A stretch of DNA of 25,568 bases from Vitrella brassicaformis (Eukaryota > Sar > Vitrellaceae), in NCBI GenBank assembly GCA_001179505.1, contig CDMY01000286.1, positions 9,918 to 35,485 on the forward strand. Reading direction: 5' to 3'. Position 1 is the first letter of the stretch; each line of letters begins with the position of its first letter. The translations under genes and the position numbers were made by a program. Below, one piece after another: positions 1 to 9,720 of the stretch. Under the pieces are notes generated by a model. That model was given only the letters and a program-made list of their open reading frames with translations. It did no database searches and was not told the origin of the DNA.

Positions 1-428
1 GGTGCGAAGGCGAGGCCCGAAGGGCCGAGCTGAGCGTGTGTGTCTGTGTGTGTGTGCATTCCACACACCCTCTGCACACATCGGTTTGTCTCTCTCTCTC
101 TCTCTCTCTATCCACCAGGGCATGTTGAACTACTAAGTCCATTTCTCATGTGATTCAACATGTCCTTTGAGATTCTCCTTTGGAACAGACGCTTGCCTGC
201 ACCGCCGCGACGTGGCCAGCGACCGAGCCCTGCTCGCTCCGCCGCCTGCTAAGCGGCCAGACAAACTGGACAACTGGGAAATCGCTCCCTATCTCCTTTT
301 TGTTTGCTCTCGTTCACGCGCTGTGCGCGTAGGCTTCTCGCTAGTGTGAGTAACCACATGAAGACAGAGAGCTTACTGGGCGTCAGTCATCCCTATTCCT
401 CCCTTCTGTTCTGTTGTGTGGTGTTCAG

Positions 429-712
429 GGTGGGTTATTCTTATCGGGGTGCTGATATGCGTTCTTCCGGTTTGTGGCGTTGTTGCGTTGATTATTGCGT
501 GTTGCAAATGTTGGGCGCCGCGGAAGCCCGCGCCGAGAGTGGTGATGATACAACCAAGGCCAATGTGAGACAGCAAAACGAACAAACAGGGCACACTGCA
601 ACACGCATCCATCAACGTGTGTGCCGCCATCGACTGTGTCCTTCGTTGGTTTGTGTGTTTTGTTTTCAGGTACGTGCCCTCCCAGCCAGCTCCAACTCCC
701 GCCTGTGTGTAG
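429..712 (+). CDS. Possible 3' end of a membrane-protein gene (two terminal exons)
   Basis: After a pyrimidine-rich acceptor ending at 428, the frame starting at 431 gives one strongly hydrophobic stretch (WVILIGVLICVLPVCG and on to LIIACCKCW). A basic, Pro-rich tail follows. A GTGAGA donor lies at 565 and a TTTTCAG acceptor ends at 669. Joining 429-564 to 670-712 keeps the frame and ends PAPTPACV-stop at 710-712. This would be a single-pass or last membrane helix with a short cytoplasmic tail containing a CCKC cluster (possible palmitoylation). I could not connect upstream exons: the frame before 345 does not join in phase with any clear donor. No family is recognised. The alternative is chance open frame in non-coding DNA. 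Confidence 0.3.
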
Positions 713-2539
713 GCCCGGCTACCACTGCAAGCACGGGAGATGTAAGTGAGGCAGTTCCACAGGCAGACAGACACACACGCGTGCCCATCGTCAGTTCACA
801 TGCCCTCTCTCCGTGTCATGTGTGCTGCGTTCAGGCTTGCTTCTCCAGACTGCATTCGTCTGTCTGTCTGTCTGCCTGTGATTGTGTGTCCGTCACTGGT
901 CTTTCATCAAGTGTGTCGACAGATGCGAGTCCATGTGTGTGTGCGTGTGTACAGAACTGATCTGCCTTGCTGTGCGTATGCGTGTATGTGTGATGCGTCT
1001 GCACTGGATATATAGTCGACTGGCGTGCGGCGCCCTGCCCTGTGGCTGTGTGACATGTGGTGGTGTACTGGTGTGTGGGGAGGGGTGCTCGCCCTCCCCG
1101 TCTGAGTGAATGGAATGACATCAAATGCGTCACCCATGTCGTTCGACGTCACAGTACCCGCACTGCCTGCCAGCTGGCCGGGCAGCCAATGAGAGTGAGT
1201 AATTTCTGTGTGTGAGTTCACTTCAAGGAATGTGTGTGTGTGCAATTGTGAGTGTTGCGTACAGACGCGCGCTGGTTTGCACCTGACACAAATCAATGGC
1301 ATTGTATCGTTGTCCGGCCCTTGCTCGATATCGACAATGAAACATACGCATGTACGTGTGCCGCCGCGGCAGTCGCCTACCTAGTCAGTCACCCAGTGAA
1401 GGAGTAAAGCCACACCACCCACACAGCCACACAAGCACTCAATTCACTCTCAGACACTACTCACATCGAGGAACGAAAACACCACACTCCAGGGAGGCTC
1501 TCGCCGCCACGGCTGGGTGTCACACTTCTCATTACCTCAACTATTCGCCAATCACGAGATGGCCAGCCCAACACGAAGCATGAAACGGCCACACACAAGA
1601 AATGAGGGCATCAGTGCAGACCGACAGACAGGCAGACAGGCAGGCAGGCAGGCAAACTCACTGTGACAGGAGAGACGGTACTAGCGTCTTTGTGTGGACG
1701 GTTCTCTCTGTGGACAAAGCCACACAGCCACAGCAACAGACGAACACTCACATGAGCCATCCAACAGCACAACAGCCAGTCAGTCACACACTCACTCACA
1801 CACTGATGGGGACAGAGCACGCACGCAGGGGTGTTCGGCGGAGTTGATGCAGCAGACGGGCGTGGAGTTGATCCACTGCAGGTCTCCGTTGCAGTGGGAA
1901 GTACTCACGCGGCAGATGGCGGTCGTCCATCGACGTGACCTGAACACAGACATCAGAGGCAGATGCAAAGAGATCAGATTCTCATCCATGCCAGTGGCCA
2001 GTGCTTTCATCTCTGCCTTTATCACCTTCAAACCAGCCATTTTGATCCGCCCAGCCTTTATCACCTCCCAATAATGGGGAACTCCCAGGCTGGGCGAAGA
2101 GGCCCTCGAGACTCCAGCCTTCTTTTCTCTTCTCACAAGATTCATTCATCACTTGATCCATCATGATCAGCAGCAGATGTCGTCCAATTCGCTGCTGTCG
2201 TCGCACTTCCGAGGATGGCGCCTTCTTCCGAGCGGCTTCTGCCTGCTGTCCTTCCCTCTCTCCGTACAGGGCACTTGAACCCTAGCTGATCGATAACCCG
2301 ACCCTCCACTTTTTTCCTTCACCAGGCCTTGGGAGGTGCAGCAGAGGCAAGATCAGTCGACGGACAGACCCAAAAATGGACTGATCATCGATTGTCAGGT
2401 GGCCGTTGTTTCCGTGGAGATTTCTCAGCCCATCGGCTGTCAAGAAGCACTCGTGCCCAGCCACCATTGACAGCGCTGCTGCACCCTCTGGCCGCAGTAG
2501 ACCGCCGCGCCCCCTCATGACGATGAATGTGGCGCGGCG

Positions 2540-2707
2540 ATGGTACTGGACTTGATTGACTGTGCTGTTGCTGTTGCTACTGCTATCGCTGCTTCTCGAT
2601 TTGTGTGCTCTCTCTCCCCTCTTGCACGTGTGCGAGAAGGACTGCAAAGGACTTCAAAGGCCCGCATCTGCTCACTGTGGATCTGCCTATCGTGGATTAT
2701 TGACTGA
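2540..2707 (+). other. Upstream ORF of 55 codons before the permease start
   Basis: An ATG at 2540 opens a frame that ends with TGA at 2705-2707, seven bases before the permease ATG at 2714 and in the same frame. The peptide is Ala/Val/Ile-rich near its start (CAVAVATAIAAS) and Trp-rich at its end. If the mRNA leader includes it, it could act as a translation-attenuating uORF. Whether the leader reaches this far cannot be seen from sequence. It also shows that the permease frame cannot extend further upstream without splicing. Confidence 0.3.
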
Positions 2708-2713
2708 CTGGAG

Positions 2714-5700
2714 ATGCGGAGCAAGAGAGCTATTGCTATTGCTATTGCTGATGATGATGAAACTGTGCACGAGAGAGGAGTGTGGGGATGCCTTCATTCA
2801 TTTGGACGGGCCTACTGCCGGTCGGTCGCTGCCAGGCCCTGGGATTGGCTGGCCATCTGCCTTCTGACGTGTGTCGTGCTCACGGGGGTTGCACTGCTCG
2901 CGGAGACCATCCTCAAGGGAACAGACGCCGATTGGTCCTCAGGTACACTTACGGATCATTCCTAGTCGCTCTGGTGTGTGTTGCTGTCATTGCTTGACTG
3001 ATTGCTTAGGTGGGTTGTGGCGTGATCTACGTGCATCAATTCTCCGTCCCGACGAGCAAGACATCGACTGGCTGATCCCCGATGGGCCTCAGGCTCAGAA
3101 GTGGGACATCAAGAAACTCGCGCTAGAGGTACGTACCTACATACGTCAATGAATGCCCACACGACCGACCAACCGACCGACCGACCGACCGACACTGACC
3201 GCCTGGCCTGTTCTGCCTGCATCATCGTTCAGGGCACTGATCCACTGCCAGGATACGAAGACGAAGAGAGGTACCGGGTCAATCCAGTGCAGACAGTCGG
3301 ACTCATCTACTACGCCGACCGGCCGGAGGATCTCTTCACCCCCAGCTCCCTCCAGGCCATGTGCCAAGTCGAGCGACTGGTCGTGCAAAACCCCTTCTAC
3401 ACATCTGTGTGCCTCCTCTCGGGCGACGGCGACAAGTGTGCCCGGTCTGAGGGATCGATCGTCAACCTCTTCTATGGCTATGCCCACGACTTTTCGTGCC
3501 AGCTGCTGACGGCCAGCCGAGTGGGTGATGTCAAGAACACCCTCATGTCGGAGGTCACCTACCGGTTGCGGCCTGACGCGCGATTCTTCCTGGCGCAGGG
3601 AGAGGGGCCTGGCGAGGGCGAGATGACGTCGACGAGGTCGCTGATTCCTCTGGGCACACCGCTGAAGGGATACAGGAACGAATTCGATCGGCAGTACACT
3701 CAGGTAGGCAGGCACGCAGCCACACAGAAGACACAAACGAGATGGCTTTTCTTTGTCTGCTTTGGTTAGGACAAGGAATACCTTCCCTTCTGGCGGTCGC
3801 TGGAGCGTGACATCCTCTCCCACCTGCACATCTCGCCAGTGCTCGACCGGTCACCCTACAGGCACACCGACGACAGGGGCTGGCTGCTGCAGGTCCCCGG
3901 CAATAACACCACAACCAGCACATCCATCCGTGTGGCCTTGTGGGCGCGGCCGTTGTGGTTTGACGAGCGGGCGGATATCTTCTACACGGACCAGTTTTGG
4001 GCTGCCGCGGCCATCGTTCTCGTTTTTGTCTTTTTTGCCCTCTACACAAAGTCGCCAATGTACTCCTTCGCCGGTACGCGTGTTCCCTTGAGCACATCAA
4101 CAGAGGCGCCACCGTCATTGATTCGCTCGTCTCTTGTTCTCAGGATGTCTTCAGATCTTTTTTTCGTTTTCGCTGGCGTACCTCCTCTTTCGATTCGTCG
4201 GTACGTATATCAGACAGCAACAAATATGAGATGAGCAGGCATGACCGAAAAAGCTCATCGATGGTGGGTCCGTGTGTGCGTTCTTGCAGCGGGCTTGAAC
4301 TACTTTGGGAGCATGCAGAAAGGCGCGTTGTTCGTGTTGTGCGGGATGGGTGCCGACAACGTGCTCGTCATGTGGGACGCATGGGCCATCAAACAGCTGC
4401 AGTACGACGACCAGCACGCAACCAGAAGCACGTAAGACACCGCGGCAAAGGAGCCCACCGCACATCCCATGCTTGCTCATCTCTTTCTCGGTCTGTGATT
4501 TCAGGCAGCTGCACCACGCGTTTTGCCACACGGCGGCCGCCACGCTCATCACCAACCTGACCACAGCGGCGGCATTCTTTGCCCTCTGCAACTCCCCACT
4601 CATGCCCATCCAAGCTTTCGGCCTCTACGCCGGCATCTGCACCGTCACCAACTACCTCCTGACGCTCTCCCTGCTGCCGCCAGTGCTGGTCATCATCAAA
4701 AGGCGGCGAGAGAAGAGGAGCGGGGTTGGCGACGGGGTAGGCTCACGACCACGGTCCCTGTCTTCTATCGGTCCGGCCAGCTCTGTGTCGGTGTGTGTGG
4801 CCGACAATGCCGGCACTGACGAGGGCCTCGCATCGCATCATGAAGCCGATCTGATGAGCGACGAGGGAGTGCAAAAGCGGCATGAGCATGAGCACCAGCT
4901 CGACGGTTCCTCCCCCCACCCCCACTCCCCCACCCCATCAACGCGCATTTCCTTCCCATTCGGCCTGTCCCGGCCACCCACCCCCTACGCGCACGCCGCG
5001 AGCGCGACACCATCTTTCTTCCCGCCAGAACACCAATCCCGCTCGCCATCCACATCGACGGCCTCGCTGCCGAGCTCCCCTTCCCCCTTTGCGTATGGAA
5101 TGAGTGACGATGACCACGAGCAGGCCAAGGGCAGCCAGAGAGAGCCGGAAGAGAAGATGACTTGGCCGCGGCGGGTGTTGGAGGCTGTGTATGTGCGTCC
5201 GTTGCTGTGGCGGTGGGGCGGGGTGACCTTTGTGCCATGGGTGCTGGTGGGGGTTTTGCTTTTCGTTGCGGGGTGGCACTGCTGGTGGGCGCTGCGGCTG
5301 CGGCCGACCGATGACACTTGGAGCCAGCAGAGCTTCTCAAAAGACCACATGTTCTACGGTGAGGGAGTGTTAATGAGATACACACCATTTGATACCCAAG
5401 ACCGCTTCACACACGCTCTTTCTTCTACATCAGATGTGGCGGACCGCTTTGCGCGTCAGTTCCAGGGGCCGCCCAGCCTCGGCTCATACGTCGACCTCAC
5501 GCTCTTTTTCGGCATCGACGGCATCGACAGACCACCGCCATTCACACGCTGGAAGCCCACTGAATACAGAGGGGAGGTGCGGTACGACGATGCATTCAGC
5601 CTGGACGACCCCGCCACGCGGCAGTTCCTGGCAGACTTGTGTCAGGAGGTGGAGAACAAGACGTGTGACCTGCCCATCTGCGAGTGAGTCAGATACGAAG

Positions 5701-7634
5701 GGAGAGAGGGACACACCAGACGGCACACCAGCCACACCAGCATGGGTCCTTGTTCTCCATCCATCAGGGCATCAGAAAATGGCGTTCAGCGCCTGGCGCA
5801 GCCGGGGTCGGTCATTTGCTTTATCCGCGACTTCAACACATGGCAAGAGAGTGCCCGCAGCAACGCAACAGACGCCGAAGGTATGTCGCTTACCGATCGT
5901 TTGCGGCGCTTCCAGTCGGACGTGACAGTTGCGAGCGGCCCTCTGGCGGGCACCCCCAAGCACGCCCTGACGATCGGCATCGTGGAGGGCGAGCTCAAAT
6001 GGGTCGCCATCCGATTCACATCGACCATACGCATATTCAACAGGTCTGTCAGACACGACAGCCGCCCTTCCCATCCAACACACACAGTAATACATATCGG
6101 CGAATGGCTGGTTTGTGCAGGTTTGCGCCCAAGATAGCGTTGGTGGAGTGGCTAGACGACTGGCTGGGTGACATCCGTGCCCGCGCGCCTCCCCCACTGC
6201 GATCTGCGTTTTACGAGGGCGATCGCGAGTTTGCCGAGACGGAGGTGCTGGAGGGCATGGTGAGCGGGCTGTTCGGGGGTTTTCAAGTCATTTTCCCCGC
6301 CGTATTCATCGTCCTGCTTGTAGCGACTGGGTGAGGAACGGAGCGGAGAGCACACAGGCAGGGAGGGAGAGAGGGACAAATGGATGGATCGGTCTACGTG
6401 TGCGTGTGGGGTTGCAGGAATGCCATTCTTTCGGTGTACGCCATCATGTCAATCGGGGCGATCGTAGTGACCGTCATGGGATTCATCAGAGGTAACAATC
6501 AGTGCACAACGCACCACAAGCCAGACGCGCATTCGAGTGTGTACGTGTGTGCGTGTGTGTGTGTGTGTGTGTACTTTCCTGTGTTTTGTCTGTCCTTCCA
6601 TCAGCCGTGTTGGGTTGGCAGCTGGGCTTTTATGAGTGCATTGTTGGCGTCATGACCATAGGCTTCTCAGTCGACTACGTCATCCACCTCGGACACGTCT
6701 ATCAGACAGCCACCAAGTGAGCTCATCCAGGCATGGCATGGGTTGTTGATCGATCGACGCGTGTTGTCGCTTGTGCATTGTGGATCAGGTATGGCTATGT
6801 GAGTCGCGTGGACAAGGCTGTGTGTGCCGTTCGCCACATGGCATTCACAGTGCTGGCGGGGGCCCTCACAACCGCTGCTGCAGGTCTCGCCATGCAAGTG
6901 TGTCAGAGCAACGGCTTCGCTCGGTTTGGACAGCTGCTGGCGCTCGCCGTGGCGTTCAGCATCGTGTACTCACTCGGACTCTTCATCCCGGTACATGCAC
7001 ACCCACGCACAGCACAATGCACACAAGACGATCAACTTTGGCCTGTCTGTGTGTGCAGCTGTGCATGGTGCTGGGACCTGAAGGTCACCAGGGCTCTCTC
7101 CGGCACCTATTCAGGATCGTGAGCAAATGCTGCTGTGGCTCGAGCAGCAAGAACAACAAGGCCACCCAGCCAGCGAGAGAAGAAGCCCCTCCTCTCACCG
7201 ACATCGGCCACGGGCACAACCACAGCAACGGTCACGACGAGTCAACCTCATCCGAGCAATGCTCGTCCGGCGACGATCGGCTGCAGCAGACGTCCAAGTC
7301 GGGATACACATCGTCCACCACTCTCACAACCGTCGACCGGGAGGCGTCCTCCCTCAGCTGTGCCACCAACCACCTCTCCTCTTCCCGTGTCTCTCATCCA
7401 CCACGCCAGACGGAGAGCGGCAGCGATGACAACAGCGGCGGGTCGGTCTCTCCGTCGTCAGCCAAGATCGGTGAGGAGGGCCAGCCATGGCTGGGAGGGG
7501 CGTTCGCGGCGTCGGCGTGCGGGAGCGATAGAGGTGGTGGCCGGACGCCCAGCCACGCGGCCTCACTTGCCACCAGCGGGATGGATAGGCAAGGGGTGAT
7601 GATGGTACCTTCCTGTGCTCGTGAAAACGGCTGA
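2714..7634 (+). CDS. RND/SSD permease, Dispatched/Patched-like, 14 exons, 1291 aa
   Basis: Exons: 2714-2942, 3010-3128, 3233-3703, 3770-4073, 4144-4200, 4290-4431, 4505-5358, 5434-5683, 5768-6043, 6121-6330, 6418-6491, 6605-6716, 6789-6990, 7059-7634. They sum to 3876 nt in one frame. The product has the two-fold RND layout. TM1 lies near residues 45-66 and is followed by a large extracytoplasmic loop. A sterol-sensing-type five-TM block (about 350-510) carries the TM4 motif GMGADNVLV (412-420). A Ser/Pro-rich cytosolic linker leads to TM7 and a second loop containing GIDGID. The second TM block carries GFSVDYVIHLGH (D1019), which closely resembles Patched/Dispatched TM10. The last exon encodes a Ser/Thr-rich cytosolic tail of about 170 residues. 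Family members move sterols, lipids or lipidated ligands using ion gradients; the substrate here is unknown. The ATG at 2714 is preceded by an in-frame stop at 2705. The TM4 pair is Asp-Asn rather than the usual Asp-Asp. Confidence 0.9.
3162..3194. repeat. (CGAC/ACCG)n tetranucleotide repeat in permease intron 2
   Basis: About eight slightly interrupted CCGA units lie inside the 104-bp intron between 3128 and 3233. They sit upstream of the acceptor and do not overlap coding sequence. Confidence 0.85.
6539..6572. repeat. (TG)n microsatellite in permease intron 11
   Basis: A nearly pure GT/TG run precedes the pyrimidine-rich CCATCAG acceptor of the exon at 6605. Similar TG runs are found in many introns of all five genes and look like a genome-wide intron style. 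Confidence 0.85.
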
Positions 7635-8006
7635 CGACCACTGGATCTTTTCTGTACATTTCGTGTTGTGCAAAGTGACGTTTGTTGTTGATGTTCTTAC
7701 ACCGATGTTATATAGCACTGATGACTGACTTGTGTATGCGGGACGGGGATGGGTATCTAACGATCGTACGTGTCATGTGCGTGCGCATGTACATGGTCTG
7801 GTGTGTTGTCTTGTCTTGTGTTGTGTCTGTTGGTCTGACAGGCAGGCAGTCTCGGATCTGGTGTTTTGATCGTGCGTAATCACGAATGCATTTGCGGCTG
7901 GCTTTGAGGCAGTATGTAGTTGTGGATATCGGTAGCATGTCGCGCGGGGCACCGAGGGAGGGGAGGGAGGGGACATGGGTGAGGTGAGCTGATGAGGGAT
8001 GCGGGC

Positions 8007-8027
8007 GGCCAGCCAGCCAGCCAGCCG
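8007..8027. repeat. (CCAG)n short tandem repeat
   Basis: About five CCAG units lie in the non-coding stretch between the convergent permease and nitroreductase genes. Confidence 0.85.
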
Positions 8028-8154
8028 TCAGAGCAGCAGTAACATGTCGTTTTTACATCGGTGCATGTGTTGCACGCTGTTCTTTCTTCACGTCTCTCGC
8101 TGCGTGTGTGGCGCTCATAACGTGACATGGTGTAGGCTCATCGGTAGGTGGGCA

Positions 8155-8174
8155 ACTCACTCACTCACTCACTC
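8155..8174. repeat. (CACT)n short tandem repeat
   Basis: Five ACTC/CACT units lie in the non-coding region between the permease and nitroreductase genes. Confidence 0.85.
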
Positions 8175-8749
8175 GCCAAGGTAGCTCTCCTGCGTGTCCG
8201 TCCATTCATGCTAAACGAGTGGCTTCATTCCATCTTTCTCGTATGTGCATCTTACACTCATGTGATGTCTCTTGGATCGCACACCCAACATACATGTGTA
8301 TGTGTATGTGTGTATATGGATACATACATGCTTACATGGATGCGTTCGTGTGAGTGAGAGTGCTTGTTTGGCGAGTTGATGAAGCATCAACGGACCCGTC
8401 ATTCGGTCGTTCACTCATTAATCATTCCATCACTTCAGTTGTTCACGAATCGATTGCCGTCCGATTCCAACTCATCACGTGTTGCCGAAAAAGACAGTGT
8501 TGGCCGCGATATACAAAGCGGCAAAGGCCAAAAAATATATGCACACGACAAATACGTAGGTGTGCACAGCAGGGACCAACTCGCAATGAAAAAGAGAGCA
8601 AGGTAGGAAGTGACTGACGTACAGGCCATTGCCAAGAGATGGTGGAGACCGTCTGTGTCCGCCGCTACCTCTTCCTCAGACACAGACACAGACACAGACG
8701 GAGACAAAAACACACCGAAACAGACATTCCTTTCATGACCACAAGTGAG

Positions 8750-9571
8750 TCACACAGGATGGCCGAGAGCGATGAGCACGATTGGGCCCTCTTCCTCGTA
8801 TCTCATGGTTGTCAGGTCATCCCCAACGGCCTGTGCCACCTTCTCGTCATCGAACGCTCCCACAACCGTCGCAGCCGTGCCGAGTGATGCCGCTGCCAGG
8901 AGGGCGTTCTGTGTGGCGGCTCCAGCCTCCACCCACACATACCTCACGCTCCTGCCGTGGTACCTGGAGGCAAGAAATGAGGCAATCCATGTGCACACGA
9001 ACGTACACAGCCATACGCCGGCCATGCATTGCCCCCTGAGCGTACTTGTGACGCAGAGCCGGCGTGCCCACCACTACGAGCAGCGCTTCGGCGTCCCGCA
9101 CCCATTCCGCTCGGCATGCGGCAGCGACTCGCGGCAGGGCCTCGCGGGGGTTGTCGACGCCTTCCTTGCTCACCAGGGCATGTCGGTCACACGAGTACTC
9201 ATACACGCCCGCTGGAAGGCCATCCACTCTCGACACGACCACGTACAACCTGAGCGGTGTCAGAGAGAGGCAAGCAAGGAAGCAGACAAACACACATGGA
9301 TGCGCAAAGGTGATGCCATGCCATCGCGATCACCTCACTTGATTGGGTAGAGTGCTCCTGCAGACGGAGCGGTGCGCTTGCGGAACCGGGATGTGTCGCT
9401 GATGCCCTGTGCTGACCAGACTATAGCCGCCAGCCTCTCCCTGCTCATATACGAACGCGTCGATAGCTCTCTGTGGCTACGGCGGAGGCTGAGAGCGTCA
9501 AACAGCGACACCTGCTTCAGGTGGTCAGTGACATCTGGCAAGGGATGCCAACCCTCCTCACGTCTAGCCAT
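8750..9571 (-). CDS. SagB-type nitroreductase family FMN oxidoreductase, 3 exons, 216 aa
   Basis: Exons in transcription order: 9571-9339, 9249-9046, 8963-8750 (233+204+214 nt, one frame). The ATG at 9571 is the only usable start, because an in-frame TAA lies just upstream. The N-terminus has the family signature RRSHR (residues 30-34, flavin phosphate contact). Next comes PSAGALYP (69-76), typical of the SagB-like branch, then the KLYVVV strand. The last exon carries an AGAATQNALLAAASLG helix and ends IALGHPV, like the final strand of SagB dehydrogenases. These enzymes are FMN-dependent NAD(P)H oxidoreductases. In bacteria, SagB oxidises azolines in peptide natural products; stand-alone members have diverse or unknown substrates. 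No cyclodehydratase or precursor peptide is visible nearby, so an azoline role is not supported. Length fits a single nitroreductase domain. A bacterial origin followed by intron gain is possible. Confidence 0.88.
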
Positions 9572-9720
9572 TGAGAGGATTCCTCTGGCTGAATAGACGA
9601 ATCCACCGCGCACGTGGAGGTGGTTGGTTGGTTAGTGTGTTTAACGAGACTGAGGTGAAAGCGGGACATGCAAGCAGAGCTCGCAGCCCCCGTCCCGCCC
9701 CCAGTCTCACTCTCGTCGCG
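9572..9720. promoter_or_regulatory. Bidirectional promoter region between nitroreductase and K+ channel
   Basis: Only 149 bp separate the two divergent start codons, so both 5' UTRs and core promoters must lie here or overlap the first exons. It contains a CACGTG E-box-like palindrome near 9610-9616, a GGTT repeat, and a C-rich segment just before the channel ATG. No TATA box is evident. Function is inferred from position only. Confidence 0.55.

Larger units (their letters stand above)
1..2713. other. Left flank, mostly unassigned
   Basis: Apart from the possible gene end at 429-712, I see no convincing gene here. The stretch has many TG/CA, TC and CAGG/CAGA runs. Stretches on the minus strand around 1792-2145 and 2282-2518 read as protein-like frames, including a Cys-rich segment near 1830-1930. 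They lack a continuous exon chain or recognisable domain, and their base use is less GC-biased than the confirmed exons. The part next to 2714 probably includes the promoter and 5' UTR of the permease gene. Position 2540-2707 holds a 55-codon upstream ORF. Confidence 0.5.
7635..8749. other. Intergenic/UTR region between permease and nitroreductase
   Basis: The permease ends at 7634 on the plus strand and the nitroreductase ends at 8750 on the minus strand, so both 3' UTRs lie here. No conserved coding frame was found. A TGTACAT element lies at 7653-7659, about 19 bases after the permease stop. CCAG repeats (8007-8027) and a CACT repeat (8155-8174) are present. A 92-codon hydrophobic minus-strand frame (8435-8713) begins without ATG and looks like chance. 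Confidence 0.7.

Noticed and set aside
304-960. 218-codon plus-strand frame
   Set aside because: It crosses clear intron signals and is rich in TG-derived Cys/Val/Ser codons; the overlapping frame at 431 with a membrane segment is more protein-like.
2556-2867. Leu-rich, signal-peptide-like plus-strand frame
   Set aside because: It begins at TTG directly after a stop and overlaps the permease first exon in another frame; the Leu run comes from CTGTTG repeats.
8435-8713. Hydrophobic 92-codon minus-strand frame downstream of the nitroreductase
   Set aside because: It has no ATG start, lies beyond a convincing family C-terminus (ALGHPV-stop), and resembles no known protein; most likely 3' UTR.
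8750-9571. Part of an azoline natural-product (TOMM) cluster
   Set aside because: No cyclodehydratase, precursor peptide or transporter typical of such clusters is adjacent; neighbours are a permease-type gene over 1 kb away and an ion channel.
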